64,000 bases of DNA from Paraburkholderia tagetis (GTDB taxonomy: Bacteria; Pseudomonadota; Gammaproteobacteria; Burkholderiales; Burkholderiaceae). The stretch spans positions 434,001-498,000 of the forward strand of contig NZ_JAKLJA010000001.1 of the NCBI RefSeq assembly GCF_022213065.1. The letters are read 5' to 3'. Below are positions 36,355 to 47,225 of the stretch, piece after piece (within the stretch, counting starts at the first letter, position 1; each line of letters starts with the position of its first letter). The position numbers and the translations under genes were made by a program. The notes beneath the pieces were generated by a model, which had not been told where the DNA came from, searched no databases, and saw nothing but the letters and a program-made list of their open reading frames with translations.

Positions 36355-37605
36355 ATGGAGAAAGATCTCGCGTCGTCAGGCGACGCAACGTATGGCGTCT
36401 GGTCGGAGCAAAACGCGGCGGCCACGCAGGCCGGCGCCTACCGCTGGATTGCCCTGTTCATCGTCTGGGCGGCCTTTCTGCTCAGCTACGTGGATCGTGT
36501 TGCATGGAGTACGGTGGCCGCGCCCGTGGGCGCGTCGCTCGGCCTCAGCGTCGCGATGCTCGGCGCGTTCGTGACGGCGTTCTACTCGGGCTACGTCATC
36601 GCGAATGTGATTGGCGGCATTCTCACCGACCTGCTCGGCGGCCGCGCGATGATGACGCTGGCCCTGCTGCCGCTCGGCGTCTTCACGTTCTACTTCGGCG
36701 ATACCCGCTCGCTCACGATGGGGATCGTCATACAGCTTGCGATGGGCTTTGCCGCAGGCGCCGACTATTCGGCCGGCATGAAGATCATTCCTGCCTGGTT
36801 CGTGCGCGACCGGGGCCGTGCGATGGGCATCTACACCACGGCGACGTCGCTGGCCGTCGTGCTCGCAAACGCGATCGTCCCGTCGTTCTCCGCGCAGCAC
36901 GGCTGGTCCAACGCCTTTCGCATGCTGGGCGGCATCACGGTTGCATGGGGCATCGTCTCCCTGCTCTTCCTGAAGAACCGCCCCACCCAGGATCAACCGC
37001 CGGCACGCAACAGCGCGACGGAGATGCTCGGCCTGCTGCGCAACCGCAATCTGATCGTGCTCGCGATCGCAGGCTGCGGCGGTCTGTGGGCGACCGTGGG
37101 ATTCGGCGCGTGGGGCAATGCGCTGATGACCCGCCAATATGGCATCTCGCCCGTGGTGGCCGGCTCCATCGTTGCGTCGTTCGGGATTGGCGCGGTCATT
37201 GCCAAGCCGGTCCTTGGCTGGATTTCCGACCTTCCCGGCGTGTCGCGCAAGCTTATTTCGATTCTCTGCCTGCTTGCCTTCACCATCACGCTGCTGATCT
37301 TCGGCGCCTGCTCGACGACCGCGCAGTTCTATCTGATCGCCCCGGTCCTGGGCGCCTTCTCGTACGGCTACCTGCCGGTTCTGATGGCGCAGATCAGCGA
37401 CGCTTCGGGCAAACGTCTGGCCGGTGCTGCCGCGGGCTGGACCAACGCGATCTGGCAAATGGGCAGCGTGGTTTCGCCGCTCGCCGTGGGCCATGTTTAT
37501 GGCGGCACGCATTCATTCATGCTTGCGCTGCTCACACTCGCCATTGGCCCCGTGATCGGCATGGCTGCCATGTTCTTCGTCAGCAAGCATATTTCCCGCG
37601 AATAG
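36355..37605 (+). CDS. MFS transporter, probable aromatic acid importer of the Rieske operon
   Basis: A 416-residue, 12-helix carrier. The first helix contains FLLSYVDRVAWSTVA, a variant of the D-R motif of anion:cation symporters, followed by DLLGGRAMM in the loop 2-3 motif. GDTRSLTMGI and RDRGRAMGIYTTATS are further family features. The start follows CGGAGGAG by four bases. It comes 107 bases after the reductase and before a porin, so it likely brings the oxygenase substrate across the inner membrane. Substrate inferred from context only. Confidence 0.85.
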   Translation: MEKDLASSGDATYGVWSEQNAAATQAGAYRWIALFIVWAAFLLSYVDRVAWSTVAAPVGASLGLSVAMLGAFVTAFYSGYVIANVIGGILTDLLGGRAMMTLALLPLGVFTFYFGDTRSLTMGIVIQLAMGFAAGADYSAGMKIIPAWFVRDRGRAMGIYTTATSLAVVLANAIVPSFSAQHGWSNAFRMLGGITVAWGIVSLLFLKNRPTQDQPPARNSATEMLGLLRNRNLIVLAIAGCGGLWATVGFGAWGNALMTRQYGISPVVAGSIVASFGIGAVIAKPVLGWISDLPGVSRKLISILCLLAFTITLLIFGACSTTAQFYLIAPVLGAFSYGYLPVLMAQISDASGKRLAGAAAGWTNAIWQMGSVVSPLAVGHVYGGTHSFMLALLTLAIGPVIGMAAMFFVSKHISRE

Positions 37606-37687
37606 CAGGACGCATCGCCCGGCAACGCACGACGTGCTTGCCGTCATTCATATATTTAGTACGACTATTATTAAAACTGGAGACAGC

Positions 37688-38773
37688 ATGAAATCGAATC
37701 GCATGAGCAGGGCAATAGGCGGGCTGCTCATCCTGGGCGCGGGCGGGACCGTGAACAATGTCGCGCATGCGCAGTCCTCGATCACGCTTTACGGCATTCT
37801 CGATTCCGGCGTCGAATACGTGAGCCACGCTGCGAAGAAAGGGCAAGGAAGTCTCTTCCGGCTGAATACGGGCAACCGCATCAATTCGCGCTGGGGCTTG
37901 ACCGGCAAAGAGGATCTCGGTGGCGGCCTGCGGTCCATCTTTACCCTCGAATCCGGCATTGCGATGAACAACGGGACCTTGCAGCAAGGCGGCCGGCTCT
38001 TTGGCCGCCAGGCCTTCGTGGGCCTCGAGTCGGACCGGTTCGGCTCGGTGATGGCGGGCCGGCAGATGACGCCGATGTACCGCTACTTTCTCGCGCTCGA
38101 TCCGCTCGCCTACTCGAGCTACGGCCTGCCCGCCCAGGATGCGCAGTTCGTGGGACGCGCCGACAACGCGCTCGACTACCTGGGGCATGTCGGCCCGTTC
38201 GAATTCAATGCCCTTTACAGCTTCGGCTACGATTCCACGGTGCCCAACGGCTCGCAAGTGCCGGGCGCGTTTCGGGTGGGAAAACAGTATGACGTCGGCG
38301 CCCGCTATCGGCAGGGTGCGTTCAACCTGACGTTTGTCTACGAGCAGCGGCAAGGCCAGACCCTCGCGTCTTCGAGCGACGACGAGCGCCGTTATGTTGC
38401 GGGCGGCTCCTGGCAGATCGGCAACGCCACGCTCTACGGCGGCTATGAGCTGTTGCTCAACAATATCGCCGCCACGCTGGAAGCATCGCCGCCGCAGTAC
38501 ATGGCGTATGGCGGCGTGCGATACAAGATCACGCCGTCGTTTCAAGTGTCGGCGGCTTCGTACTATCACTCGTATCGGCACATATCCGCCCACGCGCTCA
38601 GTTCAGGCGTGAATGCGGATTACTGGCTGTCCAAGAGCACCGCGCTCTATACCGACGCGACCTACGTGATCAACAGTTCGAAGTCCGCGCTCAGCGCGAC
38701 AGGATCGACGACACCGGTCGCAACGGGCGCCAATCAACTCGCGATTGCGGTCGGCATTGTGCATATGTTTTAG
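37688..38773 (+). CDS. Gram-negative trimeric porin (Burkholderia OmpC-like)
   Basis: Outer-membrane beta-barrel of 361 residues with a signal peptide ending near NVAHAQS. The mature start SSITLYGILDSGVEYVSH and the stretch SRWGLTGKEDLGGGLRSIF are hallmarks of the beta-proteobacterial porin family (Porin_4). The final residue is Phe in GIVHMF, as needed for barrel assembly. The start follows CTGGAGA. Last gene of the aromatic operon; probably supplies outer-membrane entry for the same substrate. A long inverted repeat follows the stop. Confidence 0.92.
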   Translation: MKSNRMSRAIGGLLILGAGGTVNNVAHAQSSITLYGILDSGVEYVSHAAKKGQGSLFRLNTGNRINSRWGLTGKEDLGGGLRSIFTLESGIAMNNGTLQQGGRLFGRQAFVGLESDRFGSVMAGRQMTPMYRYFLALDPLAYSSYGLPAQDAQFVGRADNALDYLGHVGPFEFNALYSFGYDSTVPNGSQVPGAFRVGKQYDVGARYRQGAFNLTFVYEQRQGQTLASSSDDERRYVAGGSWQIGNATLYGGYELLLNNIAATLEASPPQYMAYGGVRYKITPSFQVSAASYYHSYRHISAHALSSGVNADYWLSKSTALYTDATYVINSSKSALSATGSTTPVATGANQLAIAVGIVHMF

Positions 38774-38803
38774 GGCCTTGGGTTTTTTCGGTGTCTGGGT
38801 TTG

Positions 38804-38892
38804 TCGCGTTTCCTTGTGTTCGTGTCGGTCTGCTAGTGCCGCCCCGCACAGGGGCAACACTAGCAGACCGACACGAACACAAGGAAACGCGA
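38804..38892. repeat. Perfect 35-bp inverted repeat, copy of a dispersed Paraburkholderia-type hairpin
   Basis: The 35 bases at 38804-38838 are the exact reverse complement of 38858-38892; the 19-base spacer itself contains GCCCC/GGGGC. The right arm and loop, read on the minus strand, match the repeat at 62899-62953. It separates a porin gene from a converging binding-protein gene and would act as a bidirectional terminator. Confidence 0.85.
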
Positions 38893-38914
38893 AAAAGCAA
38901 AAAAGCAAAACCCA

Positions 38915-39667
38915 CTACCGAGTAACCTGCACGCCTGCAGCAGGCGCGACCGAAGCGCCCTCGATTCCATGGCGCGCGAGCGCCTCCTCCACTAATCCCG
39001 ACGCCTTCATCGCCTCGACGAATTCACCAAGCGCGGCGGCGGCGCGCGGCCCCCTGCTCTTCGCGACGCCCATCGCCTGGCGAATCACCATAAAGCGCTC
39101 GCCCAGCAAACGTAGCCCCGGCGACTTGCGCGCATCCGCTTCGAGTTGCTGCTTCACGCCCGCCGCCACTTCCAGCCCTTGTTCGAGGAACGTTTGCACG
39201 ACCGTGGGCGACGAAGGCGCGCGCACGATTTGGGCGGCCTTCAACTCGCGCGTGAGAAAGAGATCGTAAGCACTGCCCTTGCCGACCGCGACGCGATTGT
39301 GCGGCTGGTCCACTTCCGCGTTGGTCCGCACGGGCGACGCGTCGCGCACCATATAGAACCCTTCGATCAGCACGTAAGGTTCGGTGAACGCGATCGTCTC
39401 GCCGCGCTTGGGATCGACGGCAAAGAAACCGAAATCGGCACGCTCCTCGCTCACGGCTTCCACCGATTTGCCCGCCGTGTCGAGCACCACGAGTTCGAGC
39501 GGCACGCCGAGATGCTGCGCGAAAGCCCGCGCGAGATCGACGGAAACGCCGAACGCTTCGCCCGAAGCCGGGTCGCGATTCGCAAGGATGGGATTGCCGA
39601 GGTTGATGGACGCGCGCAACGTGCCCGTGGGCGCGAATGTTTCGACGAGGGTGGAATCGATGTTCAT
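38915..39667 (-). CDS. Type 2 periplasmic-binding-fold protein lacking a signal peptide
   Basis: A 250-residue SBP_bac_3-like protein with the amino-acid-binding fold (GTLRASINLGNPILAN, FGVSVDLARAFAQHLG, ADFGFFAVDPKRGETIAFTEPY). It starts directly MNIDSTLVETFAPTG with no hydrophobic N-terminus, and no upstream ATG would add one, so it should stay in the cytoplasm. No ABC permease or ATPase is adjacent. It is the third gene of acnA-gntR-this gene, 21 bases after gntR. A cytoplasmic ligand-sensing or ligand-sequestering role, or a repurposed enzyme, is possible; function unknown. Confidence 0.85.
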   Translation of the reverse strand: MNIDSTLVETFAPTGTLRASINLGNPILANRDPASGEAFGVSVDLARAFAQHLGVPLELVVLDTAGKSVEAVSEERADFGFFAVDPKRGETIAFTEPYVLIEGFYMVRDASPVRTNAEVDQPHNRVAVGKGSAYDLFLTRELKAAQIVRAPSSPTVVQTFLEQGLEVAAGVKQQLEADARKSPGLRLLGERFMVIRQAMGVAKSRGPRAAAALGEFVEAMKASGLVEEALARHGIEGASVAPAAGVQVTR

Positions 39668-39688
39668 GATTTTTCGGCTTTGCGCTAG

Positions 39689-40582
39689 TCAGGGTTCGAA
39701 AATTTCGCGGATGCGCGCGAGCGCATCGAGCGTATGCAGCAAGTGCTGGCGCAGTTCCTCGGACGCCTCCTCGTTGCGCTCACGCTCGAGCAGTTCGAGC
39801 ACATGCAGATGCTGCTTTGCATGTTCGGCGTAGCGTTCGCGATGCTGCATCGAACGATACGAAAGCAGGCGGCGCACGCGGTTCACGCGGCGGATCGTGT
39901 CGATGAAAAAGCTGTTGCCCGAGGCCTCGACCAGCGACTCGTGAAAGCGCACGCCGCGTTCGTGCAATTGATCCGCGGTGTCGGTTTCAATGCCGCCCGC
40001 CAGCAGATGTTTTTCCACTTCGCGGCAGCGCTCCAGCACCTTGCGCTCGAGCCGGTAGCCGGGTTCGAGCAGCGCGGCGGGCTCCAGCGCGAGACGCAGG
40101 CGGTACGACTTGAGCAGGCTGTCGGGCGTGGTGAGCATCGGCGAAAACTCCCAGCCATAGCCGGGCTTGCGCTCCGCCCAGCCTTCTTGCGCGATCCGGC
40201 TAAGCACCGCGTTCAGTTGCGCGCCCGTCAAGCCATAGCGCGTGCGGATCAACTGCTCGGAAAACACGTCGGGCAATTCGCCCTTGAGGCGGTCGTCGGC
40301 AATCTGGAAGTACACACTCGTAATGAGGTCGGTCTCGCCCAGGCCCAGTTCCTCCACCACATCCGAAAGCGCCTCGACCAGGGGCCGCGCCACGAAGAAG
40401 CCGCGATTCTTCTCGCGCCTGAGCACGCCTTTGTCGTGCAGCAGCGCGAGCGCTTCGTTCACCGGCGAGCGCGACACGCGCAGCCGGTCGGCGAGCATCT
40501 GCGCGGGCAGATGCGCGCCGGCCTCGAGTCCTTCGTTTTTGATCAGCTCGACAATCTGGGTCGCAATGGATCGGTCAATCAT
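39689..40582 (-). CDS. GntR-family regulator in the aconitase operon
   Basis: A 297-residue regulator: N-terminal winged helix (about 1-70, LPAQMLADRLRVSRSPVNEALALL), a linker with a second winged-helix-like segment (RIAQEGWAERKPGYGWEF) and a C-terminal helical FCD-like domain. Longer than ordinary FadR-type proteins (about 240). The start at 40582 is set by the usual N-terminus; the ribosome site is weak. It lies 35 bases after acnA and probably controls both the acnA operon and the divergent lactonase operon, with the palindrome at 43253-43278 as its likely site. Confidence 0.85.
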   Translation of the reverse strand: MIDRSIATQIVELIKNEGLEAGAHLPAQMLADRLRVSRSPVNEALALLHDKGVLRREKNRGFFVARPLVEALSDVVEELGLGETDLITSVYFQIADDRLKGELPDVFSEQLIRTRYGLTGAQLNAVLSRIAQEGWAERKPGYGWEFSPMLTTPDSLLKSYRLRLALEPAALLEPGYRLERKVLERCREVEKHLLAGGIETDTADQLHERGVRFHESLVEASGNSFFIDTIRRVNRVRRLLSYRSMQHRERYAEHAKQHLHVLELLERERNEEASEELRQHLLHTLDALARIREIFEP

Positions 40583-40617
40583 TTCAGTCAGCCAGCCGCG
40601 CGACGCAAGGGTTTCAG

Positions 40618-43242
<2,625 letters not shown>

Positions 43243-43252
43243 GACTGTATTT

Positions 43253-43278
43253 TTGCATTTTTCTAAGTAAAAATGCAA
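43253..43278. promoter_or_regulatory. Inverted repeat upstream of the aconitase operon
   Basis: TTGCATTTTT (43253-43262), CTAAGT, AAAAATGCAA (43269-43278): perfect 10-bp arms with a 6-base spacer, starting 11 bases upstream of the aconitase start in the divergent 124-base region. Likely operator for the GntR regulator of the operon. Confidence 0.65.
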
Positions 43279-43366
43279 TCATAGTGAAAACCCGAGCAGC
43301 AAGACCGTTGTCGGCACGCACGGCTGAAACGGCCTGTACTACCCTGTTTTGAAAGGAATTCAACCC

Positions 43367-44428
43367 ATGTTTGCTTATGTCGGCTCGCGCACCACGCGCG
43401 AACGGAACGCCCGCGGCGATGGCATCAGCGTCTTCCAGGTCGATACGCGGACCGGCGCGCTGACGCTCGTCGAACTCGTCAAGGACCTCGTCAACCCGTC
43501 GTTTCTCGCGCTGAGCCACAACGGCGAGCGCCTTTATGCCGTGCACGGCGATCTGAGCGACATCAGCGCGTTCAAGGTGGACAAGACGAGCGGCAAGCTC
43601 ACGTTCCTCAACCGGCAGAGCACCGGGGGCAAGAACCCCGTGCACCTCGCGATCGATCCGACCGGGCGCTATGTGATCGTTGCCAATCACATCAGCGCGA
43701 GCCTCGCGGTGCTGCCTGTCGCCGCCGACGGTTCGCTCGAGCCCGTCGCGCAACTCGTGCATCTGGAAGGCCCAGTCGGGCCGCACCGCGTCGAGCAGCA
43801 GCAGGCCAAGCCGCACTTCAATCCGTTCGATCCCAGCGGCCGTTTCGTGATCGTGCCGGACAAGGGTCTCGATCGCACGTTTTCGTTCCGCTTCGAAAAC
43901 GGCCAGCTCGCGCCAGCCGATTCTCCGTTCGTGGTCTCGCGCGAAGGCGCGGGACCACGCCACATTGCCTTTCACCCCGATGGTCGCCACGCGTGGGTCG
44001 TCAACGAGCTCGACTCGACCGTCGCGACGTATCGCTACGACGCGGCCAGCGGCGCGCTCGCCCCGCTGCAAGTACTGTCGACCCTGCCCGACACCTGCAC
44101 CGGCAACAGCCGCGCCGCGGAAATCGAAGTGGATCGCGGTGGGCGCTTCGTCTATGCGTCCAATCGCGGCGACGACAGCATCGCGGTATTCAGCATCGAT
44201 CCCGCGACCGGCCACCTGCGCTTCGTAAGCGCCGAGCCCACCCTCGGCAAGACGCCGCGCTTCATCGCGAGCACGCCGGACGGCCGCTTCATGTACGCCC
44301 TCAACGAAGACAGCGACACCATCGTCGCGTTCTCGATCGACGCGCAATCGGGCCGCCTTTCGCCCACCGGCTTTGTCGCGAGTTCGGGCAGCCCGGTCTG
44401 CATGGTGTTTTTGCCATTCCAGCCCTGA
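43367..44428 (+). CDS. Lactonase-family beta-propeller protein (6-phosphogluconolactonase/muconate-cyclase type)
   Basis: A 353-residue, probably cytoplasmic seven-bladed beta-propeller of the Lactonase family (YbhE-like). Blades show the repeated pattern seen in VHLAIDPTGRYVIVANHISASLAV, NPFDPSGRFVIVPDKGLDR and RFIASTPDGRFMYALNEDSDTI. Family members hydrolyse 6-phosphogluconolactone or lactonise carboxymuconate. No signal peptide. The start at 43367 follows GAAAGGAA. Divergent from aconitase, it heads an MFS carrier, porin and binding-protein gene. A lactone of a tricarboxylic or sugar acid is therefore the likely substrate; this is inference. Confidence 0.85.
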   Translation: MFAYVGSRTTRERNARGDGISVFQVDTRTGALTLVELVKDLVNPSFLALSHNGERLYAVHGDLSDISAFKVDKTSGKLTFLNRQSTGGKNPVHLAIDPTGRYVIVANHISASLAVLPVAADGSLEPVAQLVHLEGPVGPHRVEQQQAKPHFNPFDPSGRFVIVPDKGLDRTFSFRFENGQLAPADSPFVVSREGAGPRHIAFHPDGRHAWVVNELDSTVATYRYDAASGALAPLQVLSTLPDTCTGNSRAAEIEVDRGGRFVYASNRGDDSIAVFSIDPATGHLRFVSAEPTLGKTPRFIASTPDGRFMYALNEDSDTIVAFSIDAQSGRLSPTGFVASSGSPVCMVFLPFQP

Positions 44429-44495
44429 CGCTCATTTTTGACTCATTCTCGAATCACGCACGAACCGGCGCATCTGGGCGCCGGTGGAGACATCC

Positions 44496-45824
44496 ATGCA
44501 AGACACGACCACTGTCATTGACGAACGCGCCCTCGTGCGCAAGATCGCCTGGCGCATCATTCCGTTCGTCTTCATCCTCTATGTGATTTCGTATATCGAC
44601 CGCGCGAACATCGGCTACGCGGCGCTGCAGATGAATCACGAGCTGGCGTTGACGAGCGAAGCCTTCGGCTTTGCCTCGGGCATCTTCTTCATCGGCTATT
44701 TTTTATTCGAAGTGCCAAGCAATGTCATGCTCAACAAATATGGCGCACGCGTCTGGATCGCCCGCATTCTCGTGACATGGAGCATGGTTTCGGTGGGCTC
44801 CGCGTTCGTACAGAACGCCACGCAGCTCTATGTCCTGCGCTTCTTGCTGGGCGTGGCCGAGGCCGGCTTCTTTCCCGGCATCATCGTCTACCTCACTTAC
44901 TGGTTCCGCGCCAGGGAACTCGCAACGACGGTCGCGCTCTTCACGGCGGCGATTCCGGTCTCGTACATCATCGGCGCGCCGCTGAGCACGTGGGTGATGG
45001 ACAACGTTCACTGGCTGCACTGGAGCGGATGGCGCTGGATGCTCGTGCTCGAAGGCGTGCCGGCCTTGATCGGCGGCGTGCTGTGCTTCGCGTGGCTCAC
45101 CGACAAGCCCGCCGACGCAAAGTGGCTCAAGCCCGCGGAGCGCGACTGGCTGCTCAACGAACTCGCCAATGACCGCAAGGCCCGGCCCAACGTGAAGCAC
45201 ATCGGCTCGCTCAAGGCGATGACCAATCCGAAGGTGCTGTATCTATCGTTCATTTATTTCGTCTACCAGTGCGGCAGCCTGGGCGTGGGTTACTGGATGC
45301 CGCAGATCATCAAGGGATTCTCGAAGACGCTCACCCACACGCAGGTCGGGCTCATCGCGATGGTGCCGTACCTCGTCGCAACGATTGCGATGGTGTTGTG
45401 GTCGCGCAGCTCGGACCGCCGCAACGAACGGCGCCTGCATTCGGCGATTCCGCTGGGCGTGGCGGCACTGGCCCTGCTCGGCGCCGGGCTCGCGACGAAC
45501 CCCTATGTGTCGATTGCGATGATCAGCTTGAGCCTGGCCGGACTCTACGCGTTCAAGTCGCCGTTCTGGGCGTTGCCTACGCTGTTCCTCACCCGTTCGA
45601 GCGCGGCCGTCTCCATTGCCGTCATCAATTCGGTCGGCAATCTGGGCGGCTTCGTGGGACCGTTTGCGATCGGCTATATCAAGGGTTCGGGACAGAGCGC
45701 GACGCCGGGCCTGCTGTTTCTCTCGGCGCTGCTGGTCTTCTCGTTCCTGATGACGTTCTTCATCCGCATCAACGAGCAGCCCGCAAGTGAAGCGCACGGC
45801 GCCGTCGCCAATCAAAGCCGCTAG
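44496..45824 (+). CDS. MFS transporter, anion:cation symporter family
   Basis: A 442-residue, 12-helix carrier. The first helix has YVISYIDRANIGYAALQM and the following segment FFIGYFLFEVPSNVMLNKYGAR, signatures of the anion:cation symporter group (tartrate, 4-hydroxyphenylacetate, phthalate, hexuronate carriers). The loop EAGFFPGIIVYLTYWFRARE is also diagnostic. The ATG at 44496 follows GGTGGAG by six bases; a GTG 12 bases earlier is less well placed. It lies 67 bases after the lactonase gene, so an organic acid or lactone of that pathway is the probable cargo. Confidence 0.88.
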   Translation: MQDTTTVIDERALVRKIAWRIIPFVFILYVISYIDRANIGYAALQMNHELALTSEAFGFASGIFFIGYFLFEVPSNVMLNKYGARVWIARILVTWSMVSVGSAFVQNATQLYVLRFLLGVAEAGFFPGIIVYLTYWFRARELATTVALFTAAIPVSYIIGAPLSTWVMDNVHWLHWSGWRWMLVLEGVPALIGGVLCFAWLTDKPADAKWLKPAERDWLLNELANDRKARPNVKHIGSLKAMTNPKVLYLSFIYFVYQCGSLGVGYWMPQIIKGFSKTLTHTQVGLIAMVPYLVATIAMVLWSRSSDRRNERRLHSAIPLGVAALALLGAGLATNPYVSIAMISLSLAGLYAFKSPFWALPTLFLTRSSAAVSIAVINSVGNLGGFVGPFAIGYIKGSGQSATPGLLFLSALLVFSFLMTFFIRINEQPASEAHGAVANQSR

Positions 45825-45927
45825 CCATCGAGTCACACCCCGGTCGCCGGACAGCAGTCCGGCGCGTGCCGGGAAAAACATCACACAGCATCACACCAAC
45901 ACCATGCGTTTCAGAGGAGATTATTTG

Positions 45928-47154
45928 ATGAAGAAGTCGCTACTGTCATTCGTAGTGCTGAATGGCGTCGCCGGTCTTGCACACGCACAAAGTAATGTCA
46001 CGCTCTACGGCATTATCGACAGCGGGATTAACTACACGAGCAACGTGCAGACGGCAAAGACCGCAGCAGCCCCCAAAGGCGCGCATCAAATCGCGATGAT
46101 CGAAGGCGGCTCGGCCGGCCTGCAAGGCAGCCGCTGGGGCTTGCGCGGCACCGAAGATCTGGGCGGCGGACTGAAGACGATTTTCGTGCTCGAAAGCGGC
46201 CTCTACAGCAACAATGGCGCGCTCAATCAAGGTGGCGCGCTGTTCGGCCGGCAAGCGTTCGTGGGCTTGCGCAGCCCGGCGGGAACCGTCACGCTGGGCC
46301 GCCAGTACGACCCCGTGGTCGATATGTACGGGCCATTTCTTGCCGCGCCGCAATGGGGCGGCTATATGAGCTCGCACCCGAGCGATCTGGACAACGCGCT
46401 CAATTCGCGGCGCATCAACAACTCGATCAAGTTCCGCAGCGCCAATTATCGCGGGCTTACCGTGGAAGCGATGATGAATCTCGGCGGCACGGCGGGCTCG
46501 TTTTCGAGCAACTGGATCTGGGGCGCCGGCGCGTCGTATGCGCATGGCCCGTTTTCCATTGGCGCGGGCTACCTGAACATCCGCAATCCAAACACCTCGT
46601 TCTTCGGCGCCAACCCGAATGCGGGGCCTGCCACCACCAACAACCTCGGAAGCTTCGGCAGCCCGACGAGTCCGGAAAGCAACCCTGTCTTCGCAGGCTA
46701 TGCATCGGCGAACCACCTCGAAATCGCCGGCGTGGGCGCAGGCGTGGTGCTGGGCTCGCTCAACGTGAACCTTGCGTATTCGAACACGCGTTTCGAAAAC
46801 ATGGGCTCCGCGTCCGGGCCGAATACGCTGCACTATAAAGGCACCGCTGCATTCAATAACGTCGAAATCAACGCCAAATATCAGATCACGCCATCGCTGC
46901 TGGGCGGCGTTGCCTATGACTACACGCGCAATGGCGGCGCGGGCGGCAAAGGCGGCGCCAATTACAACTTGTTCAGCGCAGGCCTCGATTATTTCCTCTC
47001 GGCAAGAACAGATATCTATACCCTCGCGGTTTACGAGAAGACCAGCGGCACGGACTCGCTCGGCCAGAGCGCCGTGGCGCAAATCACAGGTCTGACGCCA
47101 TCCGCCACCGACAAGCAGGTTTCCTTGCGCATCGGCATCCGTCACAAGTTTTGA
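45928..47154 (+). CDS. Gram-negative trimeric porin, second copy
   Basis: A 408-residue outer-membrane porin of the same family as the one at 37.7 kb. The signal peptide ends at LAHAQS; the mature protein starts NVTLYGIIDSGINYTSN, contains SRWGLRGTEDLGGGLKTIFVLESGLY and ends in GIRHKF. The start at 45928 follows GGAGATTA. Its loops are longer than those of the other porin (about 45 extra residues, with Asn/Gly-rich stretches). It is third in the lactonase-MFS-porin-binding protein series, likely giving outer-membrane passage to the same substrate. Confidence 0.93.
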   Translation: MKKSLLSFVVLNGVAGLAHAQSNVTLYGIIDSGINYTSNVQTAKTAAAPKGAHQIAMIEGGSAGLQGSRWGLRGTEDLGGGLKTIFVLESGLYSNNGALNQGGALFGRQAFVGLRSPAGTVTLGRQYDPVVDMYGPFLAAPQWGGYMSSHPSDLDNALNSRRINNSIKFRSANYRGLTVEAMMNLGGTAGSFSSNWIWGAGASYAHGPFSIGAGYLNIRNPNTSFFGANPNAGPATTNNLGSFGSPTSPESNPVFAGYASANHLEIAGVGAGVVLGSLNVNLAYSNTRFENMGSASGPNTLHYKGTAAFNNVEINAKYQITPSLLGGVAYDYTRNGGAGGKGGANYNLFSAGLDYFLSARTDIYTLAVYEKTSGTDSLGQSAVAQITGLTPSATDKQVSLRIGIRHKF

Positions 47155-47225
47155 GCGCCCGTGCGTTCGCTGTGTCACAAGCGGCCGGCGAGCGCATTCG
47201 AAGAATCTTCAACAAGGAGACACCC

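Noticed and set aside
38804..38892. CRISPR or tRNA-like structure
   Set aside because: Only a single inverted repeat with no spaced direct repeats and no cloverleaf.
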